From Drosophila persimilis (taxonomy: Eukaryota; Arthropoda; Insecta; Diptera; Drosophilidae): DNA of 64,000 nucleotides. The stretch spans positions 925,001 to 989,000 of the forward strand of contig NW_020825332.1 in NCBI RefSeq assembly GCF_003286085.1, written 5' to 3'. Every line of letters starts with the position of its first letter. Within the stretch, counting starts at the first letter, position 1. This document shows, piece by piece, positions 11,001 to 22,224 of this stretch. Both the position numbers and the translations under genes were made by a program. A model generated the notes under the pieces. It was given only the letters and a program-made list of their open reading frames with translations, made no database searches and was not told where the DNA came from.

Positions 11001-14000
11001 TCGTGACCGGGAGAGTCCTGCCAACCGATTGGCACCTGAAAAAAGGACATCCATTCCATCACGATTTTCGCAAAAAATCATGATGTAACCATCATTGAAT
11101 TTGCCAAAAATCGGCCCCGTTTTTTTAGTCGAGATTTTGATGCCGTTCGACAGTCTGGACCCTCCCGATCCTGGGACAGTTGGTCCTGCCCCGATCTGGC
11201 CCTATTTGTCTGAGATATAGCCTTCCGAAGATAAGGATTTGCATATCATGCAAATACTGGTTTTTTCTGCAAGCTATATCTCAGCTATACGGCGGCCGAT
11301 CAGGGCGTGGCATGCCTTGTCGTGACCGGGAGAGTCCTGCCAACCGATTGGCACCAGAAAAAAGGACATCCATTCCATCACGATTTTCTCAAAAAATCAT
11401 GATGTAACCATCATTGAATTTGCCAAAAATCGGCCCCGTTTTTTTAGTCGAGATTTTGATGCCGTTCGACAGTCTGTACCCTCCCGATCCTGGGACAGTT
11501 GGTCCTGCCACGATCTGGACCTATTTGTCTGAGATATAGCCTTCCGAAGATAAGGATTTGCATATCATGCAAATACTGGTTTTTTCTGCAAGCTATATCT
11601 CAGCTACACGGCGGCCGATCAGGGCGTGGCATGCCTTGTCGTGACCGGGAGAGTCCTGCCAACCGATTGGCACCAGAAAAAAGGACATCCATTCCATCAC
11701 GATTTTCGCAAAAAATCATGATGTAACCATCATTGAATTTGCCAAAAATCGGCCCCGTTTTTTTAGTCGAGATTTTGATGCCGTTCGACAGTCTGTACCC
11801 TCCCGATCCTGGGACAGTTGGTCCTGCCACGATCTGGACCTATTTGTCTGAGATATAGCCTTCCGAAGATAAGGATTTGCATATCATGCAAATACTGGTT
11901 TTTTCTGCAAGCTATATCTCAGCTACACGGCGGCCGATCAGGGCGTGGCATGCCTTGTCGTGACCGGGAGAGTCCTGCCAACCGATTGGCACCAGAAAAA
12001 AGGACATCCATTCCATCACGATTTTCGCAAAAAATCATGATGTAACCATCATTGAATTTGCCAAAAATCGGCCCCGTTTTTTTAGTCGAGATTTTGATGC
12101 CGTTCGACAGTCTGGACCCTCCCGATCCTGGGACAGTTGGTCCTGCCACTATCTGGCCCTATTTGTCTGAGATATAGCCTTCGGAAGCTTTGGATTTGCA
12201 CATCATGCAAATACTGGTTTCTTCTGTACGCTATATCTCGGCTGTAGGGCGGCCGATCGGGGCGTGGCATGTCTTTTCGTGACCGGGAGAGTCCTGCCAA
12301 CCGATTGGCACCAGAAAAAAGGACATCCATTCCATCACGATTTTCGCAAAAAATCATGATGTAACCATCATTGAATTTGCCAAAAATCGGCCCCGTTTTT
12401 TTAGTCGAGATTTTGATGCCGTTCGACAGTCTGGACCCTCCCGATCCTGGGACAGTTGGTCCTGCCACGATCTGGCCCTATTTGTCTGAGATATAGCCTT
12501 CGGAAGCTTTGGATATGCATATCATGCAAATACTGGTTTTTTCTGCAAGCTATATCTCAGCTATACGGCGGCCGATCAGGGCGTGGTATGCCTTGTCGTG
12601 ACCGGGAGAGTCCTGCCAACCGATTGGCACCAGAAAAAAGGACATCCATTCCATCACGATTTTCGCAAAAAATCATGATGTAACCATCATTGAATTTGCC
12701 AAAAATCGGCCCCGTTTTTTTAGTCGAGATTTTGATGCCGTTCGACAGTCTGGACCCTCCCGATCCTGGGACAGTTGGTCCTGCCCCGATCTGGCCCTAT
12801 TTGTCTGAGATATAGCCTTCCGAAGATAAGGATTTGCATATCATGCAAATACTGGTTTTTTCTGCAAGCTATATCTCAGCTACACGGCGGCCGATCAGGG
12901 CGTGGCATGCCTTGTCGTGACCGGGAGAGTCCTGCCAACCGATTGGCACCAGAAAAAAGGACATCCATTCCATCACGATTTTCGCAAAAAATCATGATGT
13001 AACCATCATTGAATTTGCCAAAAATCGGCCCCGTTTTTTTAGTCGAGATTTTGATGCCGTTCGACAGTCTGGACCCTCCCGATCCTGGGACAGTTGGTCC
13101 TGCCACTATCTGGCCCTATTTGTCTGAGATATAGCCTTCGGAAGCTTTGGATTTGCACATCATGCAAATACTGGTTTCTTCTGTACGCTATATCTCGGCT
13201 GTAGGGCGGCCGATCGGGGCGTGGCATGTCTTTTCGTGACCGGGAGAGTCCTGCCAACCGATTGGCACCAGAAAAAAGGACATCCATTCCATCACGATTT
13301 TCGCAAAAAATCATGATGTAACCATCATTGAATTTGCCAAAAATCGGCCCCGTTTTTTTAGTCGAGATTTTGATGCCGTTCGACAGTCTGGACCCTCCCG
13401 ATCCTGGGACAGTTGGTCCTGCCCCGATCTGGCCCTATTTGTCTGAGATATAGCCTTCCGAAGATAAGGATTTGCATATCATGCAAATACTGGTTTTTTC
13501 TGCAAGCTATATCTCAGCTATACGGCGGCCGATCAGGGCGTGGCATGCCTTGTCGTGACCGGGAGAGTCCTGCCAACCGATTGGCACCAGAAAAAAGGAC
13601 ATCCATTCCATCACGATTTTCGCAAAAAATCATGATGTAACCATCATTGAATTTGCCAAAAATCGGCCCCGTTTTTTTAGTCGAGATTTTGATGCCGTTC
13701 GACAGTCTGGACCCTCCCGATCCTGGGACAGTTGGTCCTGCCCCGATCTGGCCCTATTTGTCTGAGATATAGCCTTCCGAAGATAAGGATTTGCATATCA
13801 TGCAAATACTGGTTTTTTCTGCAAGCTATATCTCAGCTACACGGCGGCCGATCAGGGCGTGGCATGCCTTGTCGTGACCGGGAGAGTCCTGCCAACCGAT
13901 TGGCACCAGAAAAAAGGACATCCATTCCATCACGATTTTCGCAAAAAATCATGATGTAACCATCATTGAATTTGCCAAAAATCGGCCCCGTTTTTTTAGT

Positions 14001-15829
14001 CGAGATTTTGATGCCGTTCGACAGTCTGGACCCTCCCGATCCTGGGACAGTTGGTCCTGCCACTATCTGGCCCTATTTGTCTGAGATATAGCCTTCGGAA
14101 GCTTTGGATTTGCACATCATGCAAATACTGGTTTCTTCTGTACGCTATATCTCGGCTGTAGGGCGGCCGATCGGGGCGTGGCATGTCTTTTCGTGACCGG
14201 GAGAGTCCTGCCAACCGATTGGCACCAGAAAAAAGGACATCCATTCCATCACGATTTTCGCAAAAAATCATGATGTAACCATCATTGAATTTGCCAAAAA
14301 TCGGCCCCGTTTTTTTAGTCGAGATTTTGATGCCGTTCGACAGTCTGGACCCTCCCGATCCTGGGACAGTTGGTCCTGCCCCGATCTGGCCCTATTTGTC
14401 TGAGATATAGCCTTCCGAAGATAAGGATTTGCATATCATGCAAATACTGGTTTCTTCTGCAAGCTATATCTCAGCTATACGGCGGCCGATCAGGGCGTGG
14501 CATGCCTTGTCGTGACCGGGAGAGTCCTGCCAACCGATTGGCACCAGAAAAAAGGACATCCATTCCATCACGATTTTCGCAAAAAATCATGATGTAACCA
14601 TCATTGAATTTGCCAAAAATCGGCCCCGTTTTTTTAGTCGAGATTTTGATGCCGTTCGACAGTCTGGACCCTCCCGATCCTGGGACAGTTGGTCCTGCCC
14701 CGATCTGGCCCTATTTGTCTGAGATATAGCCTTCCGAAGATAAGGATTTGCATATCATGCAAATACTGGTTTCTTCTGTACGCTATATCTCGGCTGTAGG
14801 GCGGCCGATCGGGGCGTGGCATGTCTTTTCGTGACCGGGAGAGTCCTGCCAACCGATTGGCACCAGAAAAAAGGACATCCATTCCATCACGATTTTCTCA
14901 AAAAATCATGATGTAACCATCATTGAATTTGCCAAAAATCGGCCCCGTTTTTTTAGTCGAGATTTTGATGCCGTTCGACAGTCTGTACCCTCCCGATCCT
15001 GGGACAGTTGGTCCTGCCACGATCTGGCCCTATTTGTCTGAGATATAGCCTTCGGAAGCTTTGGATATGCACATCATGTAAATACTGTTTTTTTCTGCAA
15101 GCTATATCTCAGCTATACGGCGGCCGATCAGGGCGTGGCATGCCTTGTCGTGACCGGGAGAGTCCTGCCAACCGATTGGCACCAGAAAAAAGGACATCCA
15201 TTCCATCACGATTTTCTCAAAAAATCATGATGTAACCATCATTGAATTTGCCAAAAATCGGCCCCGTTTTTTTAGTCGAGATTTTGATGCCGTTCGACAG
15301 TCTGTACCCTCCCGATCCTGGGACAGTTGGTCCTGCCACGATCTGGCCCTATTTGTCTGAGATATAGCCTTCGGAAGCTTTGGATATGCACATCATGTAA
15401 ATACTGTTTTTTTCTGCAAGCTATATCTCAGCTATACGGCGGCCGATCAGGGCGTGGCATGCCTTGTCGTGACCGGGAGAGTCCTGCCAACCGATTGGCA
15501 CCAGAAAAAAGGACATCCATTCCATCACGATTTTCTCAAAAAATCATGATGTAACCATCATTGAATTTGCCAAAAATCGGCCCCGTTTTTTTAGTCGAGA
15601 TTTTGATGCCGTTCGACAGTCTGGACCCTCCCGATCCTGGGACAGTTGGTCCTGCCCCGATCTGGCCCTATTTGTCTGAGATATAGCCTTCCGAAGATAA
15701 GGATTTGCATATCATGCAAATACTGGTTTCTTCTGTACGCTATATCTCGGCTGTAGGGCGGCCGATCGGGGCGTGGCATGTCTTTTCGTGATCGGGAGAG
15801 TCCTGCCAACCGATTGGCACCTGAAAAAA
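8055..15829. repeat. 319-bp satellite array, about 24 tandem copies
   Basis: A head-to-tail tandem repeat with a period of exactly 319 bases over nearly its whole length. The word GTCCTGCC followed by C or A recurs at 8631, 8950, 9269, 9588, 9907, 10226 and so on to 15649. Only one monomer (8341-8630) has another length, 290 bases, through a 29-base deletion at the 8433/8434 junction. Class A monomers carry TTCCGAAGATAAGG; class B/C monomers carry TTCGGAAGCTTTGG; a further variant carries CTGTACGC instead of CTGCAAGC with a changed flank. Class A monomers contain an inverted ATTTGCAT / ATGCAAAT dyad, first seen at 8076-8094. Since 319 is not a multiple of 3, no reading frame crosses monomers; each holds only a 75-codon shadow frame. 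I do not recognise the family by name. Origin as a euchromatic satellite inserted in a gene cluster is inferred. Confidence 0.95.
12778..14691. repeat. Local higher-order repeat: three-monomer unit (957 bp) twice
   Basis: Monomers starting at 12778, 13097 and 13416 match, in diagnostic positions, those at 13735, 14054 and 14373. The first of each trio has CTACACGG with class A sequence, the second TTTCTTCTGTACGC with CTGTAGGG, the third CTATACGG with class A sequence. The third pair differs slightly (TTTTTTCTG versus TTTCTTCTG). This is a recent duplication of a three-monomer block. Confidence 0.75.
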
Positions 15830-16192
15830 TTACATTAATTATTTGCAATCGACATCAAGGACAATACGGATATTGGTCTGTTAGCGTTATAGCTCGGCTA
15901 TTTTTTAGTCGATCTGGACAATTCTGAGCGCCCCTGCTCCTTCGCGACCAGATTTACAAACCCACGGTCGAGATCCGCTCCTGCAATGTCCTTTGCAAGG
16001 AAGATGATCCGCATACATGAATAAAATACCGAAGGTTTTTCTGAGCATGAAACATGGATTTATTTACATCAGTCAAAACGTGAAAGAATGAAGGAAAGAC
16101 AACATTAAAGGAAAGAGAAGGACAATTTCCATTGGATCTGGGGAGTAGTTGCTAGCCCACGCACTGCCGTCCCGGATGTCGACGGGATCACT
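15830..16192. other. Satellite flank and 3 prime end of the next gene
   Basis: The array stops abruptly after CACCTGAAAAAA. Downstream, about 15885-15935 (GTTATAGCTCGGCTA, then TTTTTAGTCGATCTGGAC) loosely resembles parts of the monomer in the same orientation and may be a highly diverged edge copy. TTTATT at 16059-16064 is the probable polyadenylation signal of the minus-strand gene that follows. Confidence 0.4.
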
Positions 16193-16593
16193 TTACCAGG
16201 ATGGGGCCCAGCCATGGCCGGCCCACGAGGGCGACAGGAGTGTTGTGTGCAGAGCCGGAGCCGCGTAGGTCTTGATGATGGGGGCAGAGTAGGTCTTCAG
16301 GACCGGAGCCACAATCGGCTGGATGATGTGGGCCGAGCTGTGCACCTGGCTAATGCTCTGGTGGGATACGGCACTGGGAATGGTCTTCACGATGGCGCCC
16401 ACCTTGGCCAGGGCCGGCTCATAATGGATCGCAGGAGCGGCATAGCTCCAGGGGTCTAGACCCAGGTAACCCGGACGGGCAGCAACCACGGCGAGCAGAG
16501 CGAAGAACACCACCTGAAAGCAGCGGATGATGGTGAGAAGGAGAAACCGAGAAGAGCTTAGGGAGGGATTGATCGACTTACCAACTTGTGCAT
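16193..16593 (-). CDS. Retinin-like secreted protein, 110 aa
   Basis: Exons complement(16582-16593), encoding MHKL, and complement(16193-16513). Donor GTAAGT and acceptor TTTCAG are good. Signal peptide MHKLVVFFALLAVVAA, then RPGYLGLDPWSYAAPAIH, AKVGAIVKTIPSAVSHQS, SISQVH and HIIQPIVAPVLKTYSAP, with a Trp-rich tail ending GWAPSW. It is the first gene to the right of the satellite array, which ends about 360 bases beyond its stop codon. Structural extracellular role inferred. Confidence 0.9.
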
Positions 16594-16702
16594 TTTGCTA
16601 ATCCTTGCGATTCTGAAGCGCTAGCTATTGGCTGAAGTATGAACTGTGGGTCTGTGTGGACGCCTCGCTGGGTTGTGTTGCATACTCCAAATCCGCGCCG
16701 GC

Positions 16703-16709
16703 TTTTATA
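16703..16709 (-). promoter_or_regulatory. TATA box for the gene at 16193-16593
   Basis: TATAAAA on the minus strand, 110 bases before the start codon. Confidence 0.75.
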
Positions 16710-19700
16710 CTCCCAAAATCCGAATCCGAATCCAACCATGTGCAGCAGCCGTCACGTCAAGAAGAAAAACCGAATCTAAAAGTGCAGAAAACACAATAAT
16801 AATAATTTTTTGTTGTATTTCGTTTTTCCTCCATCGCCATCGTTAAGAAAAGCTGAAAAATAACGCCAACGGCAGCGAACACTCCAGAGAGCAGAGCAGA
16901 GTGGGGCCAGGGAGGCGCCAAGTGGCAAAGTTTGCATGTGCAACAGCAGCTGATTCGCCTTTGTCTTCGGTTACGGTTTTCAAAACCCCGCCCAAGTCCC
17001 CTGCCCACTGGCCACTGCCCACTGTCCGCCAAAGACTTCGGACCCCATTAGGTTGCAAAAAAAAAAAACAAACCAGTCAAAATAAAGTGTCTTGGCTCTT
17101 GCTGCTATTGCCGTTGCCGTCTGGTATTGCGCTAGTCCATGCTGACCATTTGGCCCACTCGGGCAGTCGGTCAGCGGCCAGCACTTGCATCACTTCTCTG
17201 CCAGCCAAAGTCGTCGCAAAAATGCTGTTCGCTCTGTCATTTTCCTCAAAGTTGACCGTGAAAATGTCTTGTACTCGCACTTGTATTTCATACCTGCGAC
17301 ACGCACGCACAGCAGCCACACCAGACACACCAGGCCCCAAAAGTGGCCCAAGTTCAATGTGAACGAACGCACTTGCGTGTACGTGTGTATCTTTCATGGT
17401 CGGAACCACGTCTCCGACTCAAAGAAGGCCATCGCAGGCGGTAATCGTCAGAGATTGAGAAAGGAATGTGGACAAAGTTGGGGGCTTATTTGTGGGCCCC
17501 TCACGTAGGCCAGCCGGCAAATGCTGAACGAAATGAAAATGAATTTCTTCATATTTTCAGCCAGAACAGCCAAAACAAGTTTGTCATGTTATTATATCCA
17601 CTGTTGCTTTCAGAGAGTTCTCATTCATTCTTCATTCTGTACGTATTATTGTTCCCTTGATTCCCAACATACTGGAACTGTGATTATTCCCCTTTGGACA
17701 GCTCCAAGACTCCTTTCCTTTCTGGATACCAGTTTCTGGTTATGCTAATCTTGGATTGCAATTGTCTGGCATAACAATGCCTATATAGTACGAACGAGCG
17801 AGCGATAACCCAACCCACATACTATAGAACAGCGCTCGGTCTCGGGTCTCAGGTCTCGGGACTGGTCTCTGGGTCGGGCTCTGGAGTTCCGCTTTGTGTA
17901 ATAAGCAAACATCGATTGCGATTGCCCAAGTGTCTTTTGCGCAGGCGCACACACCACACACACACATTGGGACGCGAGCACAACTGTACTTTCGTTGTGT
18001 TGGTTCAAGTAGAGTTGTGCGAGTATTTGCCGCCGTTATGGTGATTTGTCAGCAGTTTTTAGCATGATTAATGAATGCTTCGCTTCGTTTCGTTTCGATC
18101 TGGCGACACAACTCCCTTACCTCCGATCTGCTGCGGCCTGCTCCGCATCGAATGGCTTTGTTAGCCGAAATTCTTGAGCGACTTTTAATAGATTTCTATT
18201 TCAGGTAAATTCCTTGGCCATATCCGGGCTCTGTTTGTGTTGTGCTGTGCGGTGTCCCAACCTCCGCAAACCTCCGCCAACCTCCAGCCACCTCTGTGGT
18301 AGTATCTCCTCTGGGATCTTGTTCGGTGTGTTGTCTGGGGGTAATGTACGCCTTGTGGCCACCTTACGGCTGCTAAGTGACAGTTCTGCCTCTGCCTCTG
18401 CATTGCATAACACGAACAATAGCAACAACAGCGAGATATTGTGGCCAATTATCATGGAGGGAACCAGTTCCCCAGCTCTCGAGACCGTGGCTCTCGATTA
18501 CCCCTTATCGATGGCGCTTAGCACCAAACTCAATTTCGCTATTAATTAAAGTCGATTCGCGTTGATCTCAGTGGAACTGGGTATAATGAACCACAATTAA
18601 GCCGCGCTTAAAGATCAATTACATATCGGAGAAAGAACAAGATATTGACAGTTCAAGAGACGTCATCACTTCTCTGTCCGTCGGTGGGTTTTTCAGTTCT
18701 CCAATTGTCTTTGTCATTATTCTAGAGTTAATTGCCTCGAAGGTCGTTATAGAAACGAACGTACAGAATCGGGAAACTGAATGAAATTGTAAGCAATACA
18801 AGTAATTTTTAGATGAGGAAGTAATGAGTGCTATTCAGGTGGAAAAAATAAGTCAAATGAGCCAAATACCAAAGAGGCAATGAAGTAGAACGTTCGGCTC
18901 TTGTTCTTTTATGAACAAACCAAATTAACAACCCTCTAAGTAAATATATTTCCACTCTAATCATTCCTTTCCTTTTCCCATCCCACAAACCCATTTAGTT
19001 ATCCATAAACTTTAAGCACAAAAGCATTCCTGCCATCGCAAGTAACACACCAATCAAGACCCCAAATTAGATGGCCATTATGTTGCATGAAATTGAATAT
19101 GTTTTTGGGGGGTTCGAAGTGCTCTGGCGCTTGCCAGCGAGTGGCTGCAGTTGCCACACTTTTCGGCCAAAGATTGAGGCGACCTGTCCTGGATATTTTG
19201 GAACTCTGTTTTGGCACAGTTCACTCAGATGTCAGATCCGCCAAGCGGCAGTCAGTCAGTCAGTGAGTCAGTCAGTCAGGGAGTTGGTCTGTTGCTCTGG
19301 CTAAAAGGAGCATTACGCAAATGGAAACGGGTGAGAAATGTGCTGCAGCTGCAACTACAACTGCAACTGCAACGGCGCCCGCTGGGGTAGGCAAGTAGAG
19401 CGACCATAATAATACTCGTAAAAGGTGCTTGCTTGCATATAGAAAATTCATTTCAAGACTTTACCCCCTCGAGTAATTACGTTCCAGCAGGTCTCAGCAT
19501 GAAGTGGCGGCCACTCTGGCGTATACTCAATGTGCGATCGGCGGCAGGTGGCCAAGTGGCCGCGTGGCCAAGTGTCCACTGTTCGGCTAAGGTCAGATGT
19601 GTCCATCAATTTGGCTGCGGCATTCTCTGCTATGCCATCGGCTTCCAATTGGAGGCACTGCGTCAGCGGATGCTTGGACTTGGTCGTTGCCTGATCGCCT

Positions 19701-21694
19701 AACTCAGAATTTAATTGCATTAACATTGAAAAAACATACATATCTGTGATGCCGAAGAGATGCCATAGCGAAGATTGCTGTCACGGACTGCCGACAATTA
19801 TTATGGGCAGCCGTAGCCCCTACTAACCCACTGAACTGAATCGAAGCTAGGGTCCGGCCCCTCCCAAAGCAGATCTGGGCGCCGCTTGCAACACGCTGCA
19901 ACTAGTTTCGCTGCAGATGCAGATGCAGTGCTTCCTGGTCCAGATAAGCCAGGCAATTGAATTCATTTTCGTTTCGTTTTCTTTGGGTTTCTGCTTTTTT
20001 GGGGAGTGCTAGTGCTGCGACTGGAGACCTGGAGATCGGGAGACTGGGCAACCAGGGAGACTGCCGCGAATTGTTGTGCAAATATTTGCCAGGCTGAATG
20101 CAAATCATGATTAATTTACGACTCGACCACTCGGCCGAGCCGATTCTCAAAGCTGACATTTCAGCACTTGCGGAGGTTGTGTTGCCTGTCAAAATATCAA
20201 ACGGCATTCTAATGAGCTCGTGCTCGAAGCCCGCTTAAAGTCGAGTGTTCTAGTTTGCCATGGAGCGGAGCGAGGAAAACGGAGAACGGAGCTTCCACTG
20301 CTGCTCATTCCGCTGCCGTTCATGAACTTTTCCAGTCGATGACAGGGCACACTTGGAAGCCTTAAATATCACAATCAATGGCAGACAAATGAAGCCAGGC
20401 AAAAACATACACACAACCATGTATCTTCGAGTAGATCTCAATTCTCACACAGAGACCCCAGATACGAGTCGAGCCACTTTTTATGGCACATTCACAGACA
20501 AAAAGAAAAGATAACATAGACACACAACACGGCACACAACTAATTTGCAAGACAAAATCAGTAGAACAGTGGAACATAAGAACGGAACAATTAAATTGCC
20601 AAGTGTGAATTTCCGCTGACCAAAAAATACACGAGGAAAAAATGCAGAAAGCCCGAAAAAAAATACATACAATACAGAAAAACCAACAACCATTTGCAGG
20701 TTGAACAAGTGAAGGTCACAATAGTGGCATAGATTACACAAACACAAGCACACACACACATCGAAGCACATTGGTATGCTGCAGCTTGCAGTCTAACGGA
20801 GCAAGCGAGCTGCCAGGCTAATCTGCAGCATAAGCAGAAGCAGCAACAATTACTATTGCCAATTGCTGTAGACAAAACATCGAGAACAGCACAATCGCTG
20901 GGATATTATTATAAAACTTACCAGAAACGAATGAAAACACACAAACACGGCACTCTGTAAAATAAAGAGGTAGATTAGCTGTGAGAATGGGTTTGTAACA
21001 GAAGAAGAAGAGCTTTGAGCTTATGTAAACCTTAATCTGATATCGATACATCAAATGTTAATATTACCGATAACAGTTCAAGGGCGATAGCTGGTATCGA
21101 TGTATCATATGTTAATTACATGATAATTAGGTTAATGACATATCGCTGTTAACTAAGGTGAGTGAAAGATAAACAATGAGTAATTTTAACAAAATATTCC
21201 CTGTTAGGACACAAATATCAATCTAACGGACATTCAAAAGGAAGAGTATCAAACCAAGAGCACAGCTGGATTGATCTGACACCAGATTGAACCCCAGCAA
21301 GGCAGAGTTCAGCGCTTTGGATTGAAAGGGGTCGATGGATGGATGGATGGATCGTCGCAGACACGAAGCGAGTCGAACAATGCGGCGTTTGACAAAACTC
21401 TATGCGAAAAGGCAGACGGCAGACAGCAGCAGCAGCAGCAGTTGCAGCAGCAGCTCTGGCAACAACAACAATTGAAATGTAAACGAAACGAGGTGCAATT
21501 ACAACGGCAACTGCGGATGCAAAAACCCAAGTTCCACAACATTGAAGTCGCAGCCGGCAGCGTCAACGGATATGGCAACGAGGCGACTGGAGTTGGGAGC
21601 TTGTGCAGTTGCAGCAACGAGAGCATCTGCATCTGTGGCATAGATGCCAGCTGTTGGCGGTGGGTAGGTAGCCGGCGGTGTAAGGTGGCAAGTG
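16710..21694. other. Long intergenic region, about 5 kb
   Basis: No gene supported on either strand. It holds short simple repeats: (AAT)n near 16794-16806, a CAGT/GTCA run at about 19250-19280, CA-rich tracts near 20700-20760, and a GGAT run at about 21335-21352. The CAG/CAA-rich stretch at 21425-21475 opens a frame without an ATG and is not taken as coding. Such a long gap inside a dense cluster could hold enhancers (inference). Confidence 0.45.
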
Positions 21695-21702
21695 AATAAA
21701 AG
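21695..21702 (+). promoter_or_regulatory. Weak TATA-like element for the gene at 21783
   Basis: AATAAAAG about 81-88 bases before the start codon, at the position where sister genes have TATAAAAG. The first T is replaced by A, so this is a weaker match. Confidence 0.45.
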
Positions 21703-21782
21703 ACACCGCTGCACCATTGAGTGGCATCAGTTGCAAGCAGCAAGTCGCCGAGACCCACCACCAAGGATTACCCACCCACAGC

Positions 21783-22224
21783 ATGATGAAACTGGTAAGG
21801 ATGCGCCCCTCTCTAAGGATAACTAACTAAAAGGATTCCATCCTTTCGCCTATAGCTACTGTCGCTTCTTTCCATGTGCGCCCTGGCCGCAGCACGTCCT
21901 GGCTACCTGCACGGACACCATCACCACTATCCGGAATACCCGCTGTACCCGCACCACCACCACCATGTGGAGCCCCTCCATGTGGCCAAGATCGTGCACC
22001 TGCCTGCCGCCGTCTCCCACCAGAGCTCCACGGTGGTGCACAGCGTGCCCCATCACATCATCAAGCCGGTGGTGCTGCCTACGTTGGTGAAGACTGTAGT
22101 GCATCCCCCCATCATCAAGGCCTACCACCCGGCTCCCATCTTCAAGGCCTATCACCCGTACGATCCGTTCCATCTGCACCATCACCATGACTTCCATGAC
22201 TTCCACGACTACCATCTCCACTGA
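21783..22224 (+). CDS. Histidine-rich retinin-like secreted protein, 126 aa
   Basis: Exons 21783-21794 (MMKL) and 21856-22224. The signal peptide is MMKLLLSLLSMCALAAA, followed by RPGYLHGHHHHYPEYPLYPH. Core: VHLPAAVSHQSSTVVH. The remainder is full of His with Pro, Asp and Tyr (for example FHLHHHHDFHDFHDYHLH at the end). This is the most His-rich family member here; metal binding or pH-dependent assembly is possible but inferred. Two consecutive ATGs open the frame; either could initiate. Confidence 0.88.

Noticed and set aside
8055..15829. CRISPR-like regular spacing
   Set aside because: The repeat is a long contiguous monomer without unique spacers, in an insect genome.
8047..15848. Dozens of open frames of about 75-128 codons on both strands in the satellite
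   Set aside because: They recur with the 319-base period, which is not a multiple of three, so each is one monomer read in a chance frame. No family resemblance and no promoter or splice sites.
21309..21764. Frames on both strands over the CAG/CAA-rich segment
   Set aside because: The plus frame has no ATG and the length comes from a CAG/CAA run; the minus frame is its mirror.
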